Assembly (NCBI GenBank): GCA_013365365.1
Contig: JABVXU010000131.1
Location: 62,001 to 126,000, forward strand
Origin: Cruorifilaria tuberocauda
Taxonomy: Eukaryota; Nematoda; Chromadorea; Rhabditida; Onchocercidae
Length of the DNA: 64,000 bases
Direction of reading: 5' to 3'
The notes beneath the pieces were generated by a model. The model was not told the origin of the DNA and ran no database searches. It was given only the letters and a program-made list of their open reading frames with translations. The first letter of the stretch is position 1; every line of letters begins with the position of its first letter. Positions 52,101 to 64,000 of the stretch are shown here, piece after piece. A program made the translations under genes and the position numbers.

Positions 52101-55100
52101 TGAAACGTGAAACAGAGAAAATTTAATGAAAATTTTTCAAAAATATATTTGTAATTTAGGGAACAGTGTGGTTTACATTTCAAATGATTAAAATTTTGAA
52201 ATTCGAATTTTCAGTAAATTTCTCGAATGAAATAAGATTAATTAAACGAGAAGCAATTCCTGAAGGGATTGAATTGTTTATCATTCAGTTTTTAAAATAG
52301 AATTTTTACCCAAAACATTTCAGCAAATTTTAATATTTGAGAAAAATTTCGAGCATTCTCAATTTATTGTTTTCAGCTAAAAATGAATTGCTATACTCAC
52401 AATACGGTCGACAACCGAATTTCACAATCGTACCATCAGGTAGCACAACTTCAGACTCAGTCGGTTCATCACCTACAATACTATATCCGGGTATTTTTCC
52501 ATCTGCACTGCTACTTACATTTCGGCTAATATCTGAATTACGCCAACGTCGACCGGATTTTCATCATTCCGTTCGTATTTCGGCACTTTATTATTCTCAA
52601 CGTCGCAATCAACTCATCGATCTTCTTTCTTCATTTATTCTACCCGGTTAGTTTACTGCCGTCAGATGCATGTATATATGGTTGGATTGCGTGAATTTCG
52701 ATTCAGAATTATCATCGATCAAATCTTTTTTACGCCTCTAACCCGTTTTCTTCATCCATTTTCCTCCAATACTCAAAAGCCTCTTTAGTCTGCTATTTCT
52801 CTTCAAAGTAAACACATAGATTTTATTTTTCAGATTAGTTAAATGAAAAATTGCATAAATTTTAGTCGTGAAAGAGGTCATTAATTAATGGTCTGTGAGG
52901 GAAGTGTATTCAGTGGGATAATTAGTGAATTGCGCTAAAAATACATTCTTCTTTTTTTCGTTTTTGTTTTTTTAAACAATGGAAAGTTCAATAAGAAAGG
53001 CTAAAAACAATTTGATAAAAAATGAATATTTATTATATTAAAGAATTTTGAAATATTGAAAAATTGTAGGAAAAATTTTTTTTAATTTAGGAAGTTCTAA
53101 AAATTCAAAATGAAATGAGTAATTTGAGTGAGTTTGAAAAAATTTTTTCGAACACTTTCTTTATTTCTGTTTTTATTTTTTAAATTATTTCATATTTAAT
53201 GATCATTATCATCATTAGTATTACTCTTTAAATTTTCTTTTTTTTTGATAAATTTGGATGGGGAAAAATTTCATTTCAGTTACATCACAAAATGTTATCA
53301 TTCGAGAAGATTCGGTATTGGGAATCAAAATTGAGAATCATAGTGAGTTAAAGGTGGATTCGGTGGGACAAGCAATGCTGATGATCGATGATATTATTCA
53401 GGCTAGATTAACAGGTAATTCTTTAAAAAAAATCTTTTTAAATTAAAATAAAATTTTTCAGAAAAAAAATCATATAACAATAAACTATTAAAGTTAAATT
53501 TATTTTTGCATAATCTTTGAAGAGAAGTACTCTTTTTGTAAAAGGTCAAAAGGAAATTTTAAAAGAAAAAAAAAGTGAAAGTATGAATATAATTTAATTT
53601 TAAAGGGATATGTTGACTGCAAATTCTTCATTTATAGTAAAACGATGGAAAGCATTAATATTCTTACTGTAAATTAGACATCCATAAGTAATGCTATAAA
53701 CTTTATGTTTGCCTCTATGAATTTTATGATTTCATTTCACCGAAAGGTTTATTCCAGTCATAAAAATTCCTTAAGCTCATCCAGTCAAAATTTCCGGCAA
53801 AATGTCGTAAAAAGTTGAATGCTTCGGAAGGATTATATCGTTTTAAAGTTGTATATAGTAGTAAAATGGCTTTAATTTCTTTAAACTTATAAATGTTTAT
53901 AATCCTTTGAAATACTCATAAAATTAAGCGAAAGATTTTTATTATTTTATGATTGAAAGATTTTTTCTTTTAAAATATATCGAAAAGATAAGAAAGAAGA
54001 ATTTTTTCTTCGTTATTTTTATCGATAAATCTTAGAAAAGTATTTAAATTATTGATTGATAGGTTGAAATAGAAATTTCAAGTACTAACAATAGCGAAAA
54101 AGAAAAAAAAATTAGAGTTTGTTAAGCAAATATGGCTGTCGAGAAAACGTATGCTTAAAGTATTAGCGTTATCATTTCATTATCGTTATCATTCAATAGC
54201 CATTTAAATATTTCATTCATTTTAGAAGATGAAAATGAACAGCGTTGTGGACATCTTTTCTTTTATATCAATTTGTACAGGTTAGTTTTTTTTTCTTCTT
54301 TTGTGATAAACATTCTTACGAAAAATATATTTTTCATTATTTATATAACGATAGATGATTTTCGTTATCTTTGAAAGGAATATTCGTAATTTTTGTATTT
54401 TAATAAATTATAATGATTTTGGACGATTTTTTGTTCAACAAATTTTTACTAATCTTAACAATTGATGATAAAATTGAAAATATTTTCATCTATCTCTCAT
54501 CTTCTTCTTCTTCTTTTTCAATCAAATTTTTAATTGTTAATACTTTTAATGTTTGAGATATTTCATTTTCTCGAACTGTCAATTACAAAAGAAAGAATTT
54601 TTGAAATTTTAACAAATATTTATTCCATTTTTTAATATCTTATTTGTAGAAATATCGAAGAATATGCAAAAAGAAATATTAAAAAACTGAATGAGAAAGT
54701 TGTATGATATGAAAAATGATTCTCTTCCTATCTTTTTATCTTTATCTCCTGTTTGCTTCCAAAAATTGTTAGCATTTTTCTTCTTCTATGTGTACAGGTG
54801 CCAGTTTGTCTGACAATATATGATTTTCCCTTGTTACAGTAAGTTGTAAGCTTTTCGGCTGCCAGTTAAATTTCGTTTTGCAAAATTTTATTTTAACAAC
54901 AACTGTTCACGCACGGCGATTTATTTCACACTTTAAACTGTTGACAAGTGTTTTGATACGAATTCACTGATAATGTGATCAAATTGCAACATATACCGCT
55001 AATGAAAGTATACATGATTGGAAATATTGATTTGAAAGATATTTTAATTTAATTTTTCAATTATTACTTATTCAGCAAAGATCATTTAATTATATCAAAT

Positions 55101-58100
55101 TTTGAGCAACAGATGAAGCATAGCTTAAATATGCGCTAAAACAATTTTAAAAAAAAAAATCAAATCGATCATTTTCCTCTCATGCTGTAGTGTATACATT
55201 TCAAATTATTCCATAATATTTTTAAAATGAAATCAGTATTTATCATTTCAGGTATAAAAAAAATACATCCCAATTAATTGGTGGTCGATCACGATTATGT
55301 CTGGTAGATTTAGGACTTGGTGAACGAACATCAAAAGGTGATGTACAAGCAATGACAATGCCTGTTATCACCAATCTATTAGTTGCATTATTTCAAGGAC
55401 AACGTTATCTTCCAAGCAGGTTTCGTCTTATCAACAACAAAATGAAATTACTTTTATTTAAAATTGCTTCTTTTTTTTCATTGAATCATAAATTGTTAGT
55501 GTGATAAAAATTTATCACATTGTTTATCAAATGAAGTAAACGAGGAATGTAATTGCAACATTTGTTCATCTATTTATACTTTTTTCTTTCTAATTTCCAG
55601 ACAAAGTCCGTTGTGTATGTTATTAAAAGAATCATTGGGTAGTGTACAGGTGAAAGCATCACTTCTCTTCGCTTCGCTTTCCGATCGAATTTCCGAATCC
55701 GAAAATATATTACAAATGATGTCGAAAATACAACGTGCTGCTAAACCACGAAAAACACATCGTGTAAGTAATTGTAATTGTTAAATTTTTGTTAAAGTAT
55801 ACAATGCACTTTATTTTTTTTCCAAAAGCCTGATATAATATTTCAGCTTATGCAAATACAATCTTCCATACTTTTTCATTTGGAACATATAAAAACTTTA
55901 AATCTCTAAATTAAACAAAGGTGACTCTGACTCTGACATTTACTAATAATTGTTTTTATATAAATTTTTCAAAATTTTCTTTTCATCATCAGATATCTCT
56001 TCTATTTAAATGTTGCAAGCATTCAACACTGCTCATCCGTTCAGTTATCATCGATTGTTATTTAATCTAATTTATCAAATAAAAACAAAAATTTATCAAT
56101 TAATCAAACTATGGATTTTCATGCTGCTAACTTGAACGAGAATTCTTTGTTCTCTCTGAGAACAATCTTCAAACTATTAAATTAAAGAGAAATTGACTGT
56201 TTAACGAAAGTTTACAAGAAGGAAATGATCTTTTGTGATGTTCAGGAATTTAATTAAGTGGAATATTTTTAGGCTGGAAGTGATTCGTCCTCTTCCGATT
56301 CTACACGTCGACGTTTAGCTGCAAACAGTGAAGGTAATTCGAGCTCAGAGCAGTCATGCGCCGAAACGGTCATTTTTCTCGGGCCTTCTGTTAGGTTCAT
56401 CTTTTTGGATTCTCGAATTCTTACTTTGCTGTAACTTATATTTGTGCAAGGGATTACTTGTGAGACGTTTGCTCTAAAGTTTGTTTATAGGTTTGCTTTG
56501 TATATTGTTAAGCAGACTTAACTACTCTATTTTATTTGATGAAAAAATCATTGTATCAAATCTTTTTTTTAGTTACTTTTATTATCCAGAAAATGTGTTG
56601 GTGTTTTTAGCGATATTCATATATGTTATTGAGGCATAGTTTTATTTCTCATAATTACTAAAGTCATTGTAAGTTTTTATTTTTTATGGAGTGATTTGAG
56701 GAATTTAATGCAATTCTGCTTGAAATTTGAAATGAATTTTTTTAATTGTACAGAATAGAACCAACCATTGAGCAACAGCAGCAATCGAAACGAAAAACAA
56801 ATGCAAATGGAATTGATTCGGTAAAGCGGAAAATGATCCTGGACTGGATCAAAAACACTCAGGAAAGAAATTACTCCCAACCTGCTAAGGTTTTTCATTT
56901 ATTCATTGGTGTCAATCGTACATGTATCCATTTCATTTTTCTAATCACAATAATAATTAATTGATTACTTATAAACTATTTTAAATCCTAAACTTATCTC
57001 TTGCAAATTTTTACATACTTGCTATCGATATAAAAACTTAATCATTTTAATAATTACTTGTACAAGCTACTAATCCACTGAAATCTATTTTTTAGATGAA
57101 TGCTTGCGTGCAGTGTAATGAAGACGATATAGATATGGAAAGTTTGCAACAATATGGTTGTCGACGACAGTTAGATGATATTCTGGAGGATGATGAAGAA
57201 GCGAGTGCATGTCATTCACCGCGAAGTTTACCAACCACCGAACAATTTCTCGAATCATTCCATAATATTGAGACTCTTCAGCAACCATTGAGTATTCTTA
57301 GCTTGGATAAAGTTTCTGCTTCAACATCCGGAAAAAGCACATCCGAAAATGTTTGTACTGCTTTCTCTAATTATCATACTATTATAAGGTATTAGATTAT
57401 CTTCAAAAATTGGTTCAATTATTTCTTATAGTTAAGAAGCAATTTGGTACTGTAGCAGTATTAGTATTAAAATTCATGTCTAATCGTTTGTTTATCATGC
57501 TTAGTTACTTCATAAAAAGTTGTTTTAATATCAATATTTTTTATAAAATTGCTTATTTATCGTTATCATATGATGCTTATTTCGTAATTCAGGAAGTGGA
57601 AGATGATGATTTAGAACGAGCGATGGCTGCTAGTATTAGTTCCATTCGTTCGCATGAAATACTCTCACGATTAAATGATGACTTATCTGAGATGAAATCT
57701 GAGGTTAGCGTTAAAGTATTCAAAATATGCAATTGAAATGTATTTACAGAAGTCTCATTAATTGTTTTACAAATAAACCGATAAACAGATCGTCGAAATT
57801 GTCACGAAAATAGGTAAACAATGTGATGTTAATGTCAACAACTATTAACCAATTGTCAATAACGAATGAGCTTTTTTGATTAAGAAAAATAGATGGACAG
57901 TTAAATAAGCTTTATTATTGTAACAATTAGTTCTTGTTTATTTGAATGTATTTACAGATAGAAAATTGTTGACCAATGGTCACATACACTTCCATTTTAT
58001 ATACTACCGTGTAATTAGCAATCATTTAGCGCATCAAACTATTTAAACGGTCGTAAACTTTGTACATCTCTAATGGTCAGCCAATTGACAAGAAAATTAC

Positions 58101-61100
58101 CAATCTTATACTGTTTAATTTAATACAGGGAGATTTCAAAATCAATGAAACATTTTAAAATTAAAATGAAATGACTCATCGAGATTAAGATTAAATGCTA
58201 ATCATTATTTGTTTAGAGAAGAAAATGACAGAAAAGCATACCGCTTAGTTTGAAATTTAAGTAAGACATTTGTAGATTTATCGGTGACGGTATGGATCGC
58301 TGGGAAAGTTTGTCTATTATCAATGATAACTCAGCAATAAATCTTTCTTTTCGATCTTCTTAGACATTACTGCCATCTGTTTTTAATCAAAAATCTATTC
58401 CACTATGATATAGGCAAATAAATTATCTCAAGAAATGTTATTCGCAATTTTATTGAAATTGCGGTAACATTTCTTCTTTATAATTTTGCATTCTATATGA
58501 TGGAAATGGCTTTTTAAATATGTAAATATTTGAGGAAGGAGAAATTTTGGTTTCTTATATTCTTGTCAATTTCATATTACCTAAGTTAGAGACGACAATT
58601 TCGAGAAAGTTAATTCTGCGGTTTATTGATTTGATGAATTACTGTCTTGAAATTTGTTTATTTAATAGTTGAATCAAGCTAACATTTTAAATATAGAAAT
58701 TTACAAAATCTCAATATTGACAATTATTACAATTTCAGTGTAAAGCCATAATGTTTCGTCTATTTTCTTCATCAATCAAAAATTTCTTTCTCGAGAAAAT
58801 AATTGAATTAGATGAATTAAACCTCATTTCATTCTGAAATATCTTTAAATCTTTAAAAGGAGGATTTTCAACATTTCGTAAATTTTTTTCATTTTTATAG
58901 CTGAGAAACGATATTCTAAATGCTTTTCTCATATAGTTAATAAATTAATGTAGAAATTATCAAAGTTTTCAGAGGTAGATAACCATCATTAAGTGACCTT
59001 TAAAGCATTTTCATTTAGCTAAAAGTAATATGATTACTTTTTGCAGGAAGGGTTTGAAAGTAAATTTTTGTTGGATCAGACATAGGTTATGCGGTTCAGA
59101 GATTTGTGATCGTCTATAAAAATGATATCTATTCAATTAAGATTACCGAACAAGTATGAACAATTAGTCATAAGTTATAAAGTTTAAATTAGTGTAAGAA
59201 TAGGCACCAAATAAGTGTCTGGTTGAATAAAAATTAATTTAATCTGAAACTCATTAGAAATCAGTGAAACCAGTTTTCGATTTCATATCCAAATCTTGAT
59301 CAAGTATCATAAAATAAAATTTAAAAGACGAATATTGAAACAGTAAATGTGATTGATTTGGAATGACATCTTGGTAGTACCAGACGTGCTGATAAAATTT
59401 TACGGATCTGTCCTTCTGATTCTCTTTCCTCATCCAATTCTCTTTTCTTTTCCTTCTTATCGATAAATAAATTAGAAATTTAATTCGATCCTTTAATTTG
59501 AACTAACGCTGATTTGCAGTGATAAAGAATGAAAATATAAAATAATTAATTGAATTTTCATGGTCAACACCCGAAAAAAATTTTCACCGATCATTTACAC
59601 ACTTATTTTCCTCAAAAAATTTTTCCTTTGTCTTAAGATTCTAAGATATCACTTACATGCACCAGTTTATTACAGAATAAATTTTTAAATTTAATTCTTT
59701 CCTAAAAAATTTAAATTTCTTCCTAAAAACATTCATCCAAGAAAATGATAGAAATAATTACTTATAGACATGATAGCCTTGAAAATCGAAACATGATATC
59801 AGTGATTTATTTGTAGAATATATCGGAAAGTGATAGTTCACCATTGGGAATTTATCGAGGAGTATTCAAACCGGAAATTTGTACGGATGAAAAATTGCGC
59901 CAATTTACTGAAACTAACGAAAAGAAGAAAAAGAAAAAATTCGCTCCATTAAGCTATTGCAGTAATGCGGTCAGTTGAGTAATTCATTACGAAAAGTAGG
60001 CTCAATTAACAAAAGAAAAAGATATTTCAATATTCTGAGTGGAAATTTGGAGATAAATTGATATTTGATAGTTTTAATATGCGACACTTCTTCAATACTT
60101 AATCTTTACTTTGTCTTCAACTCTTTGGAATTCTGCCTAGTAAGATTTTCCCAGAGAATTCTCGAAAAATGTTGTAAGATACATTTCAACATCATTATTT
60201 ACTAATTCTTGCTTACTTCTTCAGCTTTCATCGACAAGTAAAGGTAATTATGGACAAAATAGATCACTTGCTCTTCTAAAGACAACGGAAAAAGAGGATG
60301 TACAAGAAAATAGCCAATTAGTAGTAAGCGATACTTTTCCACCAACTTTACTGGATCAACCAATGACCATCATGAAGAATGGCAACAATGTCGCAATGGG
60401 TAATCTCACAACAGTGCCACGATCTAGTACACATCCACCAAATAATCATGCTGCTAAGAAGTATGTTCTTTAAGTACCACTAAAAAATTACAGTGCTAGC
60501 AAGTATATTTTTTAAATACCATCAAAAATGATCCGTTGAGAAGTGTATTGTCACACAGTGTGATTAATTACACATCGATTTTTTACAGTAATCGACCAGA
60601 ACCATTATTGAAAAGTAAGTTACCACGACGGACTACGGAAAGTAACATACGTAAAATTTCTCCGGAAATGCAGCCAATGTCATTGGAACGTGCGCAACTG
60701 CAATATCTTGCTACTAAAAGTTCACGTCGTGATTCACTTGATTCAAAAAAAGAAATCAAGAAAGGGTAATTAAATTATCTTGAATAAAATCAATTTTGTA
60801 TACAATAATTATAATTTTGAAAATTTTCTAGAAATTTTGATATTTAGTAGACTTTTCTGATTATGAAAAAAGCTTGAAAACTGTTTCTATGTAATTATGA
60901 GCCAAAGTTAAATTGTTCGAATTACCAAAAATCCAGCAAATGAGCAGTTTGATGAGATTATATTTTAAGCTTTAAGGTTATGGAATTATTCCGTTAGAAA
61001 ATAAGTGAAAATAGCCTTGGTAATTCGAATTTAAATTCAAATTCGAATCCATGCTATTCAATAATTAATTGCAGCAAACGTATTATTGAACGACGAAATT

Positions 61101-62328
61101 CGACCGATGCTAATCAAAGGACAACAAATTTTGTACCTTCACCTTATTCCATGGTTTGTTTTTTTTTTGTATTTACGATGCAATGGTCGAGTAACTAAAT
61201 TAATGAGCATTGCATTAATGGCTGACTTTTAAACTAGTAATTAAAGAATTATTGCTTGCTGTTTCTAATCAAATTACTAATTCAATTAGTTAATGAATAA
61301 CGGCTATCAGATGGTTTAAATTCAGGTAACTGATGCAAAGCAAGATACGGGAGCATATTCGTCAGGCCATGGTAGCGATGAAAATGGTTCAATTTATAGT
61401 CGACCACCTCTGACCCTATTATCACCTCGTTCCAATCGACCTCGAAATCGGGAAAGTTTTTCGGCTAGCAGCGGTTATGAAAGTGCCACCGGTGTAGATG
61501 TTGTTAAAAATTATGGTAAATCATCTTCCTTCCTTATCTTATCTTATCTTAATTTCCTCTTCCATTTTTTTCCACAATTTTAACTGTGACAAGAAAAGGA
61601 ACTAAGAAAACGAAGTCTCTAAATTTCTAACTCTTCGAATTTTTTATTGCTTTTAGAGCCTAACAAATTATTTACACTAAACTTGAATTTATTTTTGAAA
61701 TTTTCAGGGTCACTTTCAAAAAAACGACTTTTCGAACTATCACAGACTCATCCTCCAAATAAAGTAAGCACTTAATCAATTGACCTATTTTCTCGAAATA
61801 ATAAATTTTAAGCATATATATATAATCTAAACGCTTTAGATTTCTTCTCCAACTGTGATCAGTCAGAATATCTAAGAGAATAAAGTTCTGACAAGTGATG
61901 GAAATTAAATGTAGATTTTTTTACAAAAGAAATGTATTTTTAGCATGCACTGTTAATGGATAAACGAGTTAATTTGATGATTAGACGACAAAATCGTCTT
62001 CGTGATGATTTACGTGATGCGAAACGTTTATTAGGCGTCGCAGATGAACATTTCCTTACTGCATCTACATCTAATCTTCAAGGGGCCACTTTACTAGAAG
62101 CACTTACTCAGGTATAATCCATCCTTTATGCAATATTTCATGGATCTATTATAAATAATTGAATTAATTCAATAATTACTATTAGTTAGTGAAACATAGC
62201 TTTAATGATTTTATTGCACCCAAATTTAAATTTGGATACGAAATATTTCATTTCAGGAAACGCGAATTTTGGAGAAACGTTTGATAGCATGCCGTAATCA
62301 TGCAATGTTTGTAACGTGCCTTTTGTGA
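49156..62328 (+). CDS. vab-8: VAB-8/KIF26-type non-canonical kinesin
   Basis: Twenty exons encode 986 aa from this ATG (C. elegans VAB-8L is about 1070): 49156-49326, 51056-51205, 51563-51656, 52377-52646, 53280-53414, 54226-54280, 55252-55419, 55601-55763, 56273-56394, 56754-56889, 57096-57350, 57593-57703, 59817-59969, 60225-60460, 60589-60765, 61075-61153, 61326-61515, 61708-61763, 61944-62111, 62257-62328. A kinesin-like motor spans residues about 58-400: TVLRLADEDL strand, YTFDQIF, GGRSRLCLVDLG switch II region, PSRQSPLCMLLKESLG. The P-loop is degenerate (GAVSKAKNE). Then come the KIF26 signatures SSSEQSC-ETVIFLGPS (exon 9), SASSGYESATG (exon 17) and a C-terminal LEKRLIACRNHAMFVTCLL, matching the KIF26 end. 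VAB-8 guides cell and axon migration and localises guidance receptors; KIF26 proteins bind microtubules without ATPase activity. Further 5' exons may exist. Confidence 0.93.
57704..59816. other. 2.1-kb intron 12 of vab-8
   Basis: Between exons 12 and 13 of vab-8. It is AT-rich with no supported coding sequence on either strand. With intron 1 (49327-51055) it is the largest intron of the gene. Confidence 0.65.
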
Positions 62329-63546
62329 TTTTTTGGCGTGATCTCATGTTGATATATTATGTATGTATATATAGTAACTGATATTTCCTTTTTACTGTTA
62401 TCGCTTATAATGTTCCTTTATTGACATACAAATTGTGTAAAGTTCAAAAGTCTAATTGCAATCAATTGTGCTTAAAAGAGGTCAACAAATACAGAAGTGA
62501 AGTAAAACAATATTTTGAATTATTTGAAATTCAATTTATCTGTACAATGAGAAAAAGAAAAGAATCGTATTTACTCACCAAATATGCACTCAATCGAAGT
62601 TTCTATGAAAGAATCCATTATTGGGATGGAATCAGGAAAAGACGTCCTGTGCTGAACAGAGAGATACTGCAAGAGAATTTGTTATCTGCAAATACTGGAA
62701 TTTTCCAGGATGGAAAAATAAACCCGGAAATGTGCAGGTCGAAATATTTTTGCTTCATATTGTTAGAGTTACGGTAAATTTCCCTTACAGTATTTATTTA
62801 ACATTAAATGTCAACACTCATTAAAATAAATAAGAGAATTAAGATCGGCCGTATGTGATAATCTCAAACAGAAATACCCAACAGAGTAATCCAAATAAAA
62901 GCAAAAGTCATATTAATTTGTCTAAGTAAACAGTCAAAAACAAAACAGATTCACTTATAATGCAAAATCATAACAGAAACGTCTGGATGGCCAAGAAACC
63001 AAAACAAGGAATACCACCAGTATCTCCCAGTATCAACACTACATTACTCGATGGAGCTGAGTGAAATGAAAGAGAGAGCGGATTCAACTTTTAAGGATGA
63101 ATTTCTGGATCTGTATTGTACTGAAAGCAAAATGTTTCCTCGAAATGTATAATATAGATGGAGCAAATGTACTAAGGAAAAGCAGATGGTAAGCTCTTCT
63201 GTGTTAGAGGTCAGGCCTTCCGGGTGAACAGCAAAAACTATGGCAGTTCATCATACTTGCACTAATTAAATTGACATTCACCCTGTGCGTACTATTTTTC
63301 TATTTTTTTCATTCCTTTACTTGTGAAAATTATTCGTATATTGTTAGTCGCGAACATGTGTGATTGAGGTAGAAAAGTAGCTTTCCAAAATGCGAATTTA
63401 ATAGTAGGAGCAGGCATGATTGAAGTTGGTGAAAAAGTAACTTTCCGAAACGTAAACGTCTTAGCGGGAGTACGTTCACTTCAACTTGAAATCATGAGAT
63501 ATACGTTTTCATAAACCGAAGCGTGTGTAGATGACGCTGCGCAGAT
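62329..63546. other. region downstream of vab-8
   Basis: Likely vab-8 3' UTR followed by intergenic DNA. An AATAAA hexamer at 62825-62830 could be its poly(A) signal. An open frame at 62421-62777 shows no family motif. Confidence 0.5.
63361..63470. repeat. diverged ~52-bp tandem duplication
   Basis: Unit 1 (63361-63410) and unit 2 (63417-63470) share the order tgattga, ggt, gaaaa-gta-ctttcc, aaa, cg-aa, tagt/tagc, gggag or ggag, with scattered substitutions and a small indel. Confidence 0.7.
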
Positions 63547-63753
63547 ATGGGACCGCGACGTATTTCCGCCGTGGTTTTCATTCTGCGTATGTGTCTCATT
63601 CTGTGTACGTATTTAGCCGTTTGCTTACAGCATAGGTGTACTAAGTTAGATCATTCGGGACAGCTTTTGAGTTTGGTCACTTTTGAATTAAAGTACTATA
63701 TCTTCACTTTAGGTCCGCTTCTGGAGAATTTCCGGATTTACTGGACTTCTGCT
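63547..63753 (+). CDS. possible first exon of a secreted or membrane protein (partial)
   Basis: An ATG opens 69 codons that start with a signal-peptide-like segment: a basic n-region (MGPRR), a hydrophobic core (VVFILRMCLILCTYLAV) and a Cys near residue 27. The frame reaches a good GTGAGT donor at 63754. No following exon is visible before the window ends. I do not recognise the product. The open frame could be chance, since no motif or acceptor supports it. Confidence 0.3.
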
Positions 63754-64000
63754 GTGAGTATTAACACTTTTCGGCAAGACTACAAATCATTGTCTGGGCT
63801 GATTCCAGATTCCCTTTTGTTATCAGTAAGATTTTTGGTTTGAAAATCATTACATTCTCTTTTTTCTGTGGAGAATCAAATTACCTAGAATTTTGCAAGG
63901 AACAGTGATACGATTATATCTAAATTTAAAATGTCTTGTGATGATTTTTATAGCATGAGTGATTTTGCCTTAATTATTCTTAGTTATAAAATAAAATGCA
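63754..64000. other. window end, nothing recognised
   Basis: AT-rich sequence. If the exon ending at 63753 is real, this is the start of its first intron. Confidence 0.4.

Noticed and set aside
62421..62777. 118-codon open frame right after vab-8
   Set aside because: It starts at a non-ATG codon, has no recognisable motif and no acceptor, and lies where the vab-8 3' UTR is expected. The KIF26-type C-terminus at 62328 is already a natural end.

Overview
This window looks like nuclear DNA of a nematode, most likely a spirurid or filarial worm (inference). It is about 70% A+T. The genes are broken into many short exons by introns of roughly 60-400 nt that end in TTTTCAG-like acceptors. Five genes carry an acceptor-like TTTTAG or TTTCAG within 18 nt of the start codon, as expected for spliced-leader trans-splicing. 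Most identities match worm or animal genes. There is no bacterial, plasmid, phage or CRISPR signature.

Layout: (1) 560-2263 (+), a BRMS1/SDS3-family subunit of the Sin3-HDAC corepressor. (2) 4054-10330 (+), NAA35/Mak10, auxiliary subunit of the NatC N-terminal acetyltransferase, 16 exons. (3) 11750-13216 (+), mitochondrial ribosomal protein uS2m (MRPS2). (4) 13506-29819 (-), BLTP2/Hobbit (KIAA0100 family), a very large bridge-like lipid-transfer protein in at least 50 exons; its N-terminal exon was not found. (5) 31788-32933 (+), DPY-30, a core COMPASS/MLL subunit. (6) 33583-36688 (+), an RBM4/Lark-like RNA-binding protein with one RRM and a CCHC knuckle. (7) 36689-49155, about 12.5 kb without convincing genes, rich in GA/CT tracts, with one GC-richer island near 47.1-47.4 kb. 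(8) 49156-62328 (+), VAB-8/KIF26-type non-canonical kinesin, 20 exons, with a degenerate P-loop. (9) 62329-64000, mostly non-coding, with a diverged tandem duplication and a possible first exon of a further gene.

Gene models were built by hand: acceptor and donor sites were chosen so that reading phase is preserved across every junction, and the translation was compared with remembered family motifs. The summed coding lengths of all six complete models are multiples of three, and so is the BLTP2 length after its first phase-completing base. The genes do not form an obvious functional unit. Each is a conserved animal housekeeping or developmental gene. I found no clearly new multi-gene system. 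The most unusual items are the kinesin lacking a usable P-loop, a long intronic hairpin inside BLTP2, three GC-AG introns, the loss of one RRM from the Lark-like protein, and the stem-loop-bearing GC island upstream of vab-8.
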